64,000 nucleotides of DNA from Magnetospirillum aberrantis SpK (lineage in GTDB: Bacteria; Pseudomonadota; Alphaproteobacteria; Rhodospirillales; Magnetospirillaceae). Position numbers and translations under genes: made by a program. Positions 26,953 to 36,549 of this stretch are shown in pieces. The stretch spans positions 1-64,000 of the forward strand of contig NZ_JAAIYP010000039.1 in NCBI RefSeq assembly GCF_011022235.1, written 5' to 3'. Position 1 is the first letter of the stretch. Every line of letters starts with the position of its first letter. The notes beneath the pieces were generated by a model that was not told the origin of the DNA, made no database searches, and saw only the letters and a program-made list of their open reading frames with translations.

Positions 26953-26983
26953 GGGGTGCCCGCTTGCATCGGGCACCCCTTTT
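26953..26983 (+). terminator. Intra-operon terminator/attenuator between dctP and dctQ
   Basis: Perfect 10-bp GC-rich stem (26953-26962 with 26970-26979), 7-base loop, followed by TTTT. It starts 17 bases after the dctP stop and ends 22 bases before the dctQ ATG. It should terminate or process most dctP transcripts and let a fraction continue into dctQM. Confidence 0.8.
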
Positions 26984-27004
26984 GTCTGCGCATGCGGAGC
27001 TGCC

Positions 27005-27793
27005 ATGTCTAAAATTATCGACCACATCGAGGAATGGCTGATCGCCTTCCTCATGGCCGCGGCGACGGTCATCATTTTCGTCGCGGTCATGCACCGCTAC
27101 GCCGCCGGCGTGTCGTTCCTGTACCCCCTGGTCCATCACCTTGATTTTTCCTGGGCCCAGGAATTGTGCATCATCATGTTCGTGTGGATGGCCAAGTTCG
27201 GCGCCGCCTACGGCGTGCGCACCGGCATCCATGTCGGCGTCGACGTGCTGATCAACCGTCTCGACGACCGCATGCGCGGCAGGTTCATCGTTTTCGGCCT
27301 GTTGGCCGGCGCCACCTTCACCGGCACCATCACCATCCTTGGCGGTGATTTCGTGTGGGAGAACGGCGCCCATTATTCGATCTTCAGCACGCTCGGCATC
27401 GCCGGCGAGGATCTGTACGAAGGCCCCATCACCGCCGACCTGGAATGGCCGACCTGGATCGTCTATTCCGCCATTCCGCTGGGCTCGGGCCTGATGTGCT
27501 TCCGCTTCCTCCAGGTGTGCGCCAGCTTCATCAAGACCGGCGAGTTGCCGCACCACGACCACGGCCACGTCGAGGGACTGGAAGAGGACAAGAGCGACGA
27601 ACAGCGCAGCGCCCAGGACATCAACTGGTTCGAGATGGACGACGGACTGCATCCCAAGGACCTGGCCCACCACAAGGGCGAAGGCGGCGACCCGTCGCTG
27701 GACGGCAGGATCTCGACCCCCAAGGACCCCACCCCCGACGACTGGGAGGGCGGCGACGCCTCTGCCAAGCAGCAAGAGGAGCCCCGCAAATGA
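27005..27793 (+). CDS. dctQ: TRAP transporter small membrane subunit DctQ, with long acidic tail
   Basis: Four-helix small permease subunit of the TRAP transporter, working with DctM. 262 aa. The membrane part covers about residues 10-175 (IEEWLIAFLMAAATVIIFVAVMHRY, WAQELCIIMFVWMAKFGAAYGVRTGIH and two later segments). After it comes an extra hydrophilic region of about 80 residues rich in Asp, Glu, His and Lys, starting near ELPHHDHGHVEG. Many DctQ proteins lack such a tail. The stop codon overlaps the dctM start by four bases. Confidence 0.9.
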   Translation: MSKIIDHIEEWLIAFLMAAATVIIFVAVMHRYAAGVSFLYPLVHHLDFSWAQELCIIMFVWMAKFGAAYGVRTGIHVGVDVLINRLDDRMRGRFIVFGLLAGATFTGTITILGGDFVWENGAHYSIFSTLGIAGEDLYEGPITADLEWPTWIVYSAIPLGSGLMCFRFLQVCASFIKTGELPHHDHGHVEGLEEDKSDEQRSAQDINWFEMDDGLHPKDLAHHKGEGGDPSLDGRISTPKDPTPDDWEGGDASAKQQEEPRK

Positions 27794-29073
27794 GCGCGTT
27801 CGTCATCTTCGGGCTTCTTCTGGTCCTGATGCTGACCGGCATGCCCATCTCGATTTCGCTGGGCCTGACCGTTCTCACCTTCCTGTTCACCATGACCGAC
27901 GTTCCGATCCAGTCGGTGGCGCTCAAGCTGTTCACCGGCATCGAGAAGTTCGAGATCATGGCCATCCCGTTCTTCATCCTGGCCGGCAACTTCCTGACCC
28001 ATGGCGGCGTCGCACGGCGCATGATCAATTTCGCCACGGCCATGGTCGGACACTGGCATGGCGGCCTGGCCCTGGCCGGCGTGGTCGCCTGCGCCTTGTT
28101 CGCCGCGGTGTCGGGCTCGTCGCCCGCGACCGTGGTGGCCATCGGCTCGATCATCCTGCCGGCCATGGTCAAACAGGGCTTCCCGCGCAAGTTCGGCGCC
28201 GGCGTCATCACCACCTCGGGCGCCCTGGGCATCCTGATCCCGCCGTCCCTGGTGATGGTGATGTACGCGGTCGCCACCAACACCTCGGTCGGCGCGCTGT
28301 TCATGGCCGGCGTCATCCCCGGTCTGGTGCTGGCGACCCTGCTGGGCCTGACCACCTGGGCGATCGCCAAGAAAAACAACTATCCCCGCCTGCCCAAGGC
28401 GACATGGAAGGAACGCGCCCGCACCTTCCGCGAGGCCATCTGGGGGCTGATGCTGATCGTCATCGTCATCGGCGGCATCTATTCCGGCGTGTTCACCCCC
28501 ACCGAAGCGGCGGCCATGAGCGCGGTCTACGCCTTCGTCGTCGCGGTGTTCGTCTATAAGGACATGCCGCTCAAGGGCGTCACCAAGATATTGCTGTCGT
28601 CGGCCTCCATGTCGGCCATGCTGCTGTACATCATCACCAACGCGGTGCTGTTCAGCTTCGTTCTCGCCAACGAGAACATCCCGCAGGCCATCGCCGATTG
28701 GATCGTCGCCAACCAGTTCGGCGTCATCGCCTTCCTGCTGGTGACCAACGTGCTGCTGCTGGCGGCCGGCAACTTCATGGAACCGTCGTCGATCGTCCTG
28801 ATCATGGCCCCCATCCTGTTCCCGGTGGCCATGAAGCTGGGCATCGACCCGGTGCATTTCGGCATCCTGATCATCGTCAACATGGAGGTCGGCATGTGCC
28901 ATCCGCCGGTTGGCCTGAACCTCTATGTCGCCTCGGGAATCACCAAGATGGGCATCACCGAGCTGACCGTCGCGGTCATGCCATGGTTGCTGACCATGCT
29001 GGGTTTCCTGATCGTGGTGACCTATTGGCCGCCGCTGTCGCTGTGGTTGCCCAAATACCTGGGCATCATGTAG
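27790..29073 (+). CDS. dctM: TRAP transporter large membrane subunit DctM
   Basis: Large permease subunit, 427 aa with about twelve hydrophobic segments, an elevator-type carrier of the ion-transporter superfamily. Signature segments include FILAGNFLTHGGVARRM, VSGSSPATVVAIGSIILP, GALGILIPPSLVMVMYAV and GVFTPTEAAAMSAVYA. The ATG overlaps the dctQ stop (ATGA). It uses an ion gradient together with DctP to import C4-dicarboxylates. Confidence 0.93.
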   Translation: MSAFVIFGLLLVLMLTGMPISISLGLTVLTFLFTMTDVPIQSVALKLFTGIEKFEIMAIPFFILAGNFLTHGGVARRMINFATAMVGHWHGGLALAGVVACALFAAVSGSSPATVVAIGSIILPAMVKQGFPRKFGAGVITTSGALGILIPPSLVMVMYAVATNTSVGALFMAGVIPGLVLATLLGLTTWAIAKKNNYPRLPKATWKERARTFREAIWGLMLIVIVIGGIYSGVFTPTEAAAMSAVYAFVVAVFVYKDMPLKGVTKILLSSASMSAMLLYIITNAVLFSFVLANENIPQAIADWIVANQFGVIAFLLVTNVLLLAAGNFMEPSSIVLIMAPILFPVAMKLGIDPVHFGILIIVNMEVGMCHPPVGLNLYVASGITKMGITELTVAVMPWLLTMLGFLIVVTYWPPLSLWLPKYLGIM

Positions 29074-29088
29074 CGTCACCTCACAAAA

Positions 29089-29120
29089 CCGGTGGCTGGC
29101 CCGCAAGGGACGGCCACCGG
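29089..29120 (+). terminator. Hairpin after dctM
   Basis: Eight-base arms CCGGTGGC (29089-29096) and GCCACCGG (29113-29120), 15 bases after the dctM stop. No T-run follows, so it may mark the 3' end of the mRNA rather than terminate by itself. Confidence 0.5.
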
Positions 29121-29227
29121 AAAGGTGCCCCGAAGATTTTCAACACCAAACAGGGCGGCCCGTTTACCAGCCCACGCTCGTCTTTGGCTGGACGCACGCC
29201 CGACGAAGCGTATCATCAAAACCCGCC

Positions 29228-29263
29228 GACACCATTTCCGGGGCATACTCTGGAAATGGTGTC
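29228..29263. repeat. Perfect 12-bp inverted repeat upstream of a hypothetical gene
   Basis: GACACCATTTCC (29228-29239) and GGAAATGGTGTC (29252-29263) around a 12-base centre, 100 bases before the ATG of the next gene. It could be a hairpin in the leader RNA or a dimeric operator. There is no T-run. Confidence 0.5.
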
Positions 29264-29362
29264 GCTTCACGCACTGGCGGCATGATCATCAATCCCGTGA
29301 TAGGTTAAGGCCAAACGGAAGGGACCGCCGGTCCGACCGTTCGGCCCACCAGGGGGAAAATC

Positions 29363-31240
29363 ATGCGCATGGGATTGATGGCCGCCGCCCTGACGATGCT
29401 GGCGGCACCGGGGATGGCCGCGCCGCTGTGCGACGGCCGTTACGACGGCGCGGCGCAGATGGTGGACGCCGCCATCGGGAAATACGGCACGCTGTATTCC
29501 GGCGGCAACCATTGGCACTCTCTGGACAACGTGGCCGCGACGCTGGATCTGCTGCGGCTGTGGCGCGGCAAGGATGACGTGGGCTTTCGCATGGCGGAAC
29601 GGCCCGTCACCGTCGACATGCCGCTGTTCGGGCCGCTCAGCTATGCCGAGGTGGTGGGCGAGGCGCTGGACACGGTCGAGGCCGACACCCCCGCCCCGGA
29701 GGCCCTAGCCCAAACCGCCCTGGTGCTGGACCTGGCGACCGCCCTGGGCGACACCCCCGATTGGTGGCGTCAGGACACACCCCGCCCCGACAGCAACAGC
29801 GCCGCCCTGGTGGCCCTGGCCGCGCAGCGCCCCCTTCTGGACTGGCTGCAAGTGGTGCTGGCGGCGTCGGACGCCCCCTGGGCCATGGGCTGGCACCTGC
29901 CCGACCTCCAGGAGGGCGACCGCACCGAGGCCTTCGACCGCCTGCGCGCCGACGCGCTGGACAGAGCGCGGGCCGGACACGGATTGGAATGGGCGGTGGC
30001 GGCCCAGATATTGGGGCGTCCCGGTGCCGCCGAAGACGCCGAGTTGCGCGCCCAGGCCGCCGAATGGCGCGACAAGGTCCAAGATTGCAGTGCCAGCCCG
30101 GCCGAATACGCCGCCTTCGCCGTCGCCAGCACCGCCTCCGCCGCCGAGCGGGTCGATCCGGCGCTGTTGCCGACTAGAACTGCCCTGTGGGTGAACCGCA
30201 ACATCGCCATGACCATGGTGGCCAAGGGTGAACCGGGCGGTTTGGCCGCCCTTGGCCATGCCGACCACCGCTTCGCCCCCTGGCTGGCGGTGGCGCGAAC
30301 CTATGCCGCGTCGTCACTGACGGAAATCGAGGAATTGCACCGGAACCGGCCGGTGAACAACAAGAGCTTGCGGGCGTTGAACGTACTTCCGGCCGCTGGC
30401 CTGCAACGCTTGGCGTTGTCCGACGCCTTCAGGGGTAACGACCGTGTCGCCCTGTTGCGGGCCGCCTTTACCCGGCAGATGGCACTGGGCAACACCAAGG
30501 ACGCCAAGCGGCTGTTGAACGCCCTGCGGCGGGTCGATCCCCAAGCATACATCCCCGCCTTGGAACACCGCCTGCCCGAGGAGGTGGCCATGGCCCTGGC
30601 CGCCGCCCGCCTGCCCGGCCTGACGACGCTGGTCAGTAGCACCAATCCCGAGGACTTCGAATACGACACCGGCATCAGCCTGTACGAAAACCGTTACCGC
30701 CTGGAACTGCCGGCGGAATTCGCCAGCGGCGCGGCGGTTCAGGGCGATTTGGAAACCTGGCTGTTGCTGCCGCAACGCTGGTACCGCTTTCGTGCCATGC
30801 ATGGCATGACATGGGATGCACTGGACCGTCTTAACGGCCGCGGCCGCTATTCATGGCGCGTGACCATTGCCCCGACTCCTGCCCTGTTCGCCGAGGATTC
30901 GCCGTTCGGGCTGGCCCGGCTGGCCGATTTCGCGGAACTGAAGCGGCTGCGGGGCGACAACGGCGTGGTGCGCCGGATCAGCGAGACGTTGCTGCCCTGG
31001 GCCGAGGCGGAATCCTCGAACGCCGTCAAGCGCCTGTTCCTGCACCCCGACCTGACCGCCGAGGCGCTTTACCGGGTGGTCAGGCTGGCACGCCATGCCG
31101 ATCCCGAGATGGACGACGTGACACCCCTGGCCCGGCGGGCCTTTGTCCTGTTGCACCGGCGTTTTCCCCATTCGGAATGGACGCGGCGGGCCAGGACGTG
31201 GCGCGGACCGTTGGAAACGGATTGCGGCTGTCGGAACTGA
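29363..31240 (+). CDS. Hypothetical exported protein, 625 aa
   Basis: Good ATG with GGGGGAA upstream. Residues 1-19 form a signal peptide (MGLMAAALTMLAAPGMAAP). The rest is hydrophilic and helix-rich, with repeated Ala/Leu/Arg patterns over residues 90-430 suggestive of alpha-solenoid repeats. A more mixed segment follows, and the protein ends CGCRN. No catalytic motif or membrane helix is evident. A FUSC-family membrane protein gene follows 55 bases downstream on the same strand, so the two may be cotranscribed. I do not recognise the family. Confidence 0.75.
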   Translation: MRMGLMAAALTMLAAPGMAAPLCDGRYDGAAQMVDAAIGKYGTLYSGGNHWHSLDNVAATLDLLRLWRGKDDVGFRMAERPVTVDMPLFGPLSYAEVVGEALDTVEADTPAPEALAQTALVLDLATALGDTPDWWRQDTPRPDSNSAALVALAAQRPLLDWLQVVLAASDAPWAMGWHLPDLQEGDRTEAFDRLRADALDRARAGHGLEWAVAAQILGRPGAAEDAELRAQAAEWRDKVQDCSASPAEYAAFAVASTASAAERVDPALLPTRTALWVNRNIAMTMVAKGEPGGLAALGHADHRFAPWLAVARTYAASSLTEIEELHRNRPVNNKSLRALNVLPAAGLQRLALSDAFRGNDRVALLRAAFTRQMALGNTKDAKRLLNALRRVDPQAYIPALEHRLPEEVAMALAAARLPGLTTLVSSTNPEDFEYDTGISLYENRYRLELPAEFASGAAVQGDLETWLLLPQRWYRFRAMHGMTWDALDRLNGRGRYSWRVTIAPTPALFAEDSPFGLARLADFAELKRLRGDNGVVRRISETLLPWAEAESSNAVKRLFLHPDLTAEALYRVVRLARHADPEMDDVTPLARRAFVLLHRRFPHSEWTRRARTWRGPLETDCGCRN

Positions 31241-31295
31241 CGACGCCTTGGCGAAAGACGAAAGGAAACGCGGAAAAGTGAGCGAGGAGCAAAGC

Positions 31296-32381
31296 ATGCC
31301 ATGGTGGCGCCGCCTGTATATGGGCGCCAAAGCGGAAATCGGCGCCTTGGCCCGCGTCAACGTCAGCGACCGGCTGTGGCAGATGCCGGTGGCCGCCGCC
31401 CTGGCCAGCGGCCTGCCATTGCTGGTGGGCGCATGGTTCGACCACCTGGATTACGGGCTGGTGTCGTCGCTGGCCGGTCTGGTGTTCCTGTACATGCCGC
31501 CGACGCCGCTGTCGCACCGCATGGTGTTCCTGATGGCTTGCGCCTTCGCCATGACCGCCTGTTACACCCTGGGCGTCATCAGCCATTTCGTGCCGATACT
31601 GATGATGCCGACCTTGATCTTCATTGCCGTCCTGGCGGCCATGCTGTGCCGTTTTTACGGGGTCGGCATGCCCGGCAGCCTGTTCTTCATCATGGTGGCA
31701 TCCATCGGCGCCTATTCCCCCATCGGCATCCTTGAGGTTCCGCTGATGGTGGGGCTGTTCAGCATGGGCACGCTATTGGCCGGACTGATCGGCTTTTTCT
31801 ACAGCCTGCACGCCTTGAGCCTGCGTCCCGCCCAGCCGGTGCCGGAACGGCCGCCGGTCAACTTCGAATCCATGGTGCTGGAACCCGTGGTGTTCGGAAC
31901 CTTCGTCGGCCTGTCGCTGGCCGCCGCCCAGGTTCTGCAACTGGAAAAAGCCTATTGGGTGCCGGTCAGTTGCCTGGCGGTGATCCAGGGCACCTCGTTG
32001 CGTGCGGTGTGGACGAAAAAGGTGCACCGCATCCTTGGCACCTCGGTCGGATTGATGGTGGCGTGGGGCCTGTTGTCGCTGCCGCTGGACAAATGGACCA
32101 TCGCCCTGGTGATGATGGCGCTCAGCTTCATCATCGAGACGGCGGTGGTGCGCCATTACGCCGTCGCCGTGGTGTTCATCACGCCGTTGACCATCCTGCT
32201 GGCCGAAGCCGCGACCCTGGGCCACGGCCCCACCGCCGAATTGGTCCAGGCGCGTTTCTTCGACACCGTTCTGGGCTGCACCATCGGCCTTGCCGGCGGC
32301 TTTTGCCTGCATGACCCGCGCCTGCGCGGGCCGTTGCGCGCCGTGTTATTGCGCCTGACACCGCAACGACTGCGCGGTTAA
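31296..32381 (+). CDS. FUSC-family inner-membrane protein
   Basis: 361-aa membrane protein in two hydrophobic halves joined by a polar stretch (about residues 180-195). The second half carries the FUSC/aromatic-acid-exporter pattern (YWVPVSCLAVIQGTSLRAVWTKKVHRILGT split by hydrophobic helices, ETAVVRHYAVAVVFITPLTIL). Relatives include AaeB/YccS-like transporters; substrate unknown. ATG at 31296 has a GAGGAG site at correct spacing; GTG at 31278 is possible. Its stop codon overlaps that of the convergent dhaM gene. Confidence 0.8.
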   Translation: MPWWRRLYMGAKAEIGALARVNVSDRLWQMPVAAALASGLPLLVGAWFDHLDYGLVSSLAGLVFLYMPPTPLSHRMVFLMACAFAMTACYTLGVISHFVPILMMPTLIFIAVLAAMLCRFYGVGMPGSLFFIMVASIGAYSPIGILEVPLMVGLFSMGTLLAGLIGFFYSLHALSLRPAQPVPERPPVNFESMVLEPVVFGTFVGLSLAAAQVLQLEKAYWVPVSCLAVIQGTSLRAVWTKKVHRILGTSVGLMVAWGLLSLPLDKWTIALVMMALSFIIETAVVRHYAVAVVFITPLTILLAEAATLGHGPTAELVQARFFDTVLGCTIGLAGGFCLHDPRLRGPLRAVLLRLTPQRLRG

Positions 32382-34795
32382 GCACCTCCGGCCGCCAGAT
32401 CGCGCACCGACCATTCCCGGATTCGGGCCTTGATGGCGCCGACCTGATTGGGGCGGACACTGAGCGATCGAATCCCGGCACCGACCAGCAACGCGGCGGC
32501 GGCGGGATTCGAGGCGGCGTCGCCGCATACCGAGACATGGCATCCGACGGCGTCGGCCGCCGCGCACAGATCGCCGATGACCCGCAGCACGGCGGGATGG
32601 GTTGCGTCCTGAAGCTCGCTCAATTCGGCGTTGCCGCGCTCTGCCGCCAGCAAATACTGGGTCAGGTCGTTGGTGCCGATGGACAGGAAATCGACCTTGC
32701 CCAGGAACGACTGGATGCAAAGGGCGGCGGCGGGAACCTCGACCATCATGCCCAGGCATACCGGCCAGGCGTGGGAAACGCCTTGATCCGACAAGTGTTC
32801 GTGCGCCTGCTCAAGCAGCGCACGGGCTTGCTCCACCTCGTCCGGCACGGTGACCATGGGCAGCATGATCCACAGATCCCGCCCCAATCCGGCCCGCAGG
32901 ATGGCCCGCAGGTTCGAGGCGAAGAAATCCGGCTCGCGCAGCGACAGACGTACCCCGCGCACCCCCAGGAACGGATTTTGTTCCGGCCGGGGGGGCAGAT
33001 AGGGTGCCGGTTTGTCGGCACCGATATCGGGCGTGCGAACGACCACCGGCCCGGCCCCCAGGGGCGCCAGGATGTCGGCAAGCGCCCGGTATTGTTCCTC
33101 CTCGGACGGAGAGTGAGAGAACGACAGATAGGCGAATTCCGTGCGCAGCAGCCCCACCCCTTCGGCGCCGTTGGCCTTGGCAGCGGCGGCATCGGCGGCG
33201 GTGGCGACATTGGCCAGAACCTCGACGGCGACACCGTCACGGGTCACCGCCGGCTGATCCGCCCCGGCGCGGTCGGCGGCACGGGCACTTTCAAGCGCCT
33301 GTCGGCGCGCCGTGATGGTGGCCTGTTGTTCGGCAGTGGGATCGACCCAGATTTCGCCGCTGGCCCCGTCCATGCCGATCAGGCCGGCGGCGAACAACTG
33401 GTCAGGCGATGCGCCGACGACCATGGGAATCCCCAGGCCGCGGATCAGGATGGCGGCGTGGGCGGTGGGGCTGCCGCGCTGGGCCACGATGCCCAGCACC
33501 GAACCCGGCCGGCAGGCCATGGCCTCGCTGGGCAGCAATTCGTCGGTCACCAGGATGGCCGGCGGATCGGGAACGATGGGGGCCGACGCGGATTGCCCGG
33601 CCAAGGCCCGTTCGACCCGGCCGGCGATGTCGCGCAGATCGGCGGCCCGCGCCCTGAGATAGGGATCATCCATGGCGGCATATTGGTCGGCGACGGCATG
33701 GGCCGCATCGCGCCACGCCCCGAGGGCGGACGCCTCGCCGGCGACCACCTTGGCCCGCACCGGAGCCAGCAAGGCATTGTCTTCAAGCATCAGCGCCTGG
33801 GCGGCGAAGATGGCGGCGGTCTTGGCGTCCAGTCCGGCAGGGCGGCGCAATTCGTCGGCCACACGGATCAAGGCGGCGTCCAGACGGGCCAGTTCCCGTT
33901 CCGGCGTTTCCGCCCGGTAATCGCTGCGCACGGGCAGGGCAGCGGACAAGGCCATGACCCGGCCCAGGGCAATCCCTTCCGACACGCCGACCGGCTTGCC
34001 GTCGTCCTTGGGCTCGGGGGCGACGGCGAACGCCTCCCCGTGCGCCACCAGATCGGCCTCGCCGAAATGGTCGGCGATCAACGCCCGCAGACGATCGGCG
34101 GCGGCACCGGCATCGGCGCCACGCACGCTGAACCGCAGACGGTCGCCCTTGCGGGCCTGGACCAGCCCCACCGCGGTCAGACTGCGGGCCGAAGCCGGGC
34201 CGCGCCCGTTGGTCAGGTTGACAAGCGTGACCTCGGCGGCAAAACCGCCCATGGCCTGAACCAAGGTCGCGGCGGGACGGGCGTGCAGACCGTGAGGGTT
34301 GGCGATGTCGGCCTCGATCTCGACGGCTTCGCCCACCGCGACAACAGGCGGAGCGGAAGCAAAGGCGGTGGGTTCGTCGCCCAATTGTCCCTGTTTCGGC
34401 GCCAGGGCGGCCAGGGCTTCGGCGGCCACGTCGTCCAAGGTGCCACCGGCCTTGGCCAGTACCGAGGCGGCGACAGCCGCCTCGACCAAGGGGGCGGCCA
34501 CCAAACGGATCTTGGCCGCAACGTCGGGCACGTCGTCGGCTTCCAGCAGTTCCACCGCCGTCTGCGCCGACAACACGGCGCTGCCCAGATCCATCAGCAC
34601 CAAGGCGCCGTCACCGTCGCAGAACGGTCTCAGCACCTCGGAGATGTGCACGGCGTCGGTGCCCAGTTCCGCGAAATCGTCACCGACACCGGCCGCGACC
34701 GCCACGGGAAAATCGGGGCCGACCATCTGGGCGACCAGATCGGCCAGGGCCAGGGCCAGGGCCTTGCTATGGGAAACCAGGACGATGCCGACCAT
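32378..34795 (-). CDS. dhaM: DhaM: PTS EIIA-HPr-EI fusion for dihydroxyacetone kinase
   Basis: Multidomain phosphotransferase of 805 aa that feeds phosphate from PEP to DhaL. The EIIA-Dha domain (residues 1-125) has His9 in VLVSHSKALA. The HPr-like domain (about 160-250) has His171 in HGLHARPAATL. The enzyme I-like portion (about 260-800) has phospho-His446 in GSPTAHAAI, the PEP-binding FLSIGTNDLTQY and a Cys in VCGDAAS. All three phospho-sites are intact, so the protein could run the whole relay from PEP alone. It is the last gene of the glpK-glpF-dhaKLM unit and starts 13 bases after dhaL. Confidence 0.93.
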   Translation of the reverse strand: MVGIVLVSHSKALALALADLVAQMVGPDFPVAVAAGVGDDFAELGTDAVHISEVLRPFCDGDGALVLMDLGSAVLSAQTAVELLEADDVPDVAAKIRLVAAPLVEAAVAASVLAKAGGTLDDVAAEALAALAPKQGQLGDEPTAFASAPPVVAVGEAVEIEADIANPHGLHARPAATLVQAMGGFAAEVTLVNLTNGRGPASARSLTAVGLVQARKGDRLRFSVRGADAGAAADRLRALIADHFGEADLVAHGEAFAVAPEPKDDGKPVGVSEGIALGRVMALSAALPVRSDYRAETPERELARLDAALIRVADELRRPAGLDAKTAAIFAAQALMLEDNALLAPVRAKVVAGEASALGAWRDAAHAVADQYAAMDDPYLRARAADLRDIAGRVERALAGQSASAPIVPDPPAILVTDELLPSEAMACRPGSVLGIVAQRGSPTAHAAILIRGLGIPMVVGASPDQLFAAGLIGMDGASGEIWVDPTAEQQATITARRQALESARAADRAGADQPAVTRDGVAVEVLANVATAADAAAAKANGAEGVGLLRTEFAYLSFSHSPSEEEQYRALADILAPLGAGPVVVRTPDIGADKPAPYLPPRPEQNPFLGVRGVRLSLREPDFFASNLRAILRAGLGRDLWIMLPMVTVPDEVEQARALLEQAHEHLSDQGVSHAWPVCLGMMVEVPAAALCIQSFLGKVDFLSIGTNDLTQYLLAAERGNAELSELQDATHPAVLRVIGDLCAAADAVGCHVSVCGDAASNPAAAALLVGAGIRSLSVRPNQVGAIKARIREWSVRDLAAGGA

Positions 34796-34808
34796 GACCG
34801 GCCTCCGT

Positions 34809-35429
<621 letters not shown>

Positions 35430-35450
35430 GGCGACCTCGCGGCGTTGAAG

Positions 35451-35486
35451 AAAAAAGGGGAATCCGCGCCCCGCAAGGGGCGCGGA
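35451..35486 (-). terminator. Hairpin between dhaK and dhaL
   Basis: Perfect 10-bp stem (35463-35472 with 35477-35486) with a GCAA loop. Reading on the minus strand it is followed by TTCCCC and then six T residues. It probably trims or attenuates expression of dhaLM relative to dhaK. Confidence 0.6.
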
Positions 35487-35492
35487 CCGGGC

Positions 35493-36494
35493 TCACACAC
35501 CCCAGCGCAAGGCCGGCGTGTTCACAGGAGCATCCCACAAACCAAGCAACGTGTCGTCGCACCGCAACGCGGTGACCGAAGTTCCCGCCATCTCAAGGCT
35601 GGTGATATAGCTGCCGACCAGCGAACGGCTGACGGTCAGCCCGTGCTTGGCGGCGATCTCGGCCGCCTTGCGATAGACGATGTAAAGCTCGATCAGGGGC
35701 GTGCCGCCCATGCCGTTGACGAACAAGATGATGCTTTCACCGGCCTTGAACGGCAGGTCGGACAACACCGGCTCCATCAGCATGGCCGCGACTTCGTCGG
35801 CCTTGGCGATGGGAACGCGATGGCGGCCCGGCTCGCCATGGATGCCGATGCCCACTTCCATCTCGTTCTCGGCCAGTTCAAACGACGGCTTGCCCAGATG
35901 CGGCACGGTACAAGGCGTCAGCGCCATGCCCATGCTGCGGCCCGAGGCGCGGATGCGGTCGCCCAGCGCCTTGAGGCCGGCAAGGTCCATGCCCTTCTCG
36001 GCAGCGGCGCCCAACAGCTTCTCCATCAGCACCGTCAGGCCGACGCCGCGCCGGCCGGCGGTGTAAAGGCTGTCCTCGACCGCCACGTCGTCGTCGGTCA
36101 GCACCGATTCCACGGCGATGCCTTCGTCACGCAGCATGTCGGCGGCCATGTCGAAGTTCATGACGTCGCCGGTATAGTTCTTGACGATCTGCAAGACGCC
36201 GGCACCGCCGTTGGCGGCCTTGCCCGCCTCGTACATCTGGTCCGGGGTCGGGCTGGTGAAGACATGGCCGGGACACGCGGCATCCAGCATGCCGTAGCCG
36301 ACGAACCCGCCATGCATGGGCTCGTGGCCGCTGCCGCCGCCCGAGACCAGGGCGACCTTGCCCTTGGCCGTCGCGTCCTTGCGCACCACGTAGAACGGGT
36401 CGAAGCAAATCCGCAGACGGTCGGCGTGCGCGGCCTGCATGCCTTCCAGTGCCTCGCGCACCACGTCTTCGGGCGCGTTGATGAGCTTTTTCAT
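35493..36494 (-). CDS. dhaK: Dihydroxyacetone kinase substrate-binding subunit DhaK
   Basis: 333-aa subunit that binds dihydroxyacetone covalently through a histidine. His219 in GIGIHGEPG is that residue. The N-terminal block [20 protein letters not shown] and [13 protein letters not shown] are hallmark sequences of DhaK. The last residues (RWGV) are also typical. ATG preceded by GGAGGC. It is the third gene of the glpK-glpF-dhaKLM cluster, separated from glpF by a terminator-like hairpin. Confidence 0.95.
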   Translation of the reverse strand: MKKLINAPEDVVREALEGMQAAHADRLRICFDPFYVVRKDATAKGKVALVSGGGSGHEPMHGGFVGYGMLDAACPGHVFTSPTPDQMYEAGKAANGGAGVLQIVKNYTGDVMNFDMAADMLRDEGIAVESVLTDDDVAVEDSLYTAGRRGVGLTVLMEKLLGAAAEKGMDLAGLKALGDRIRASGRSMGMALTPCTVPHLGKPSFELAENEMEVGIGIHGEPGRHRVPIAKADEVAAMLMEPVLSDLPFKAGESIILFVNGMGGTPLIELYIVYRKAAEIAAKHGLTVSRSLVGSYITSLEMAGTSVTALRCDDTLLGLWDAPVNTPALRWGV

Positions 36495-36505
36495 GGAAGC
36501 CTCCG

Positions 36506-36538
36506 AAAAAGACCCCCGGCGCCCAAAGGCGCCGGGGG
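36506..36538 (-). terminator. Terminator between glpF and dhaK
   Basis: Perfect 11-bp stem (36513-36523 with 36528-36538), 4-base loop, followed on the minus strand by TCTTTTTC. It should end part of the glpKF transcript before dhaKLM, or act as a regulated attenuator. Confidence 0.75.
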
Positions 36539-36549
36539 AAGGGTTCGAC

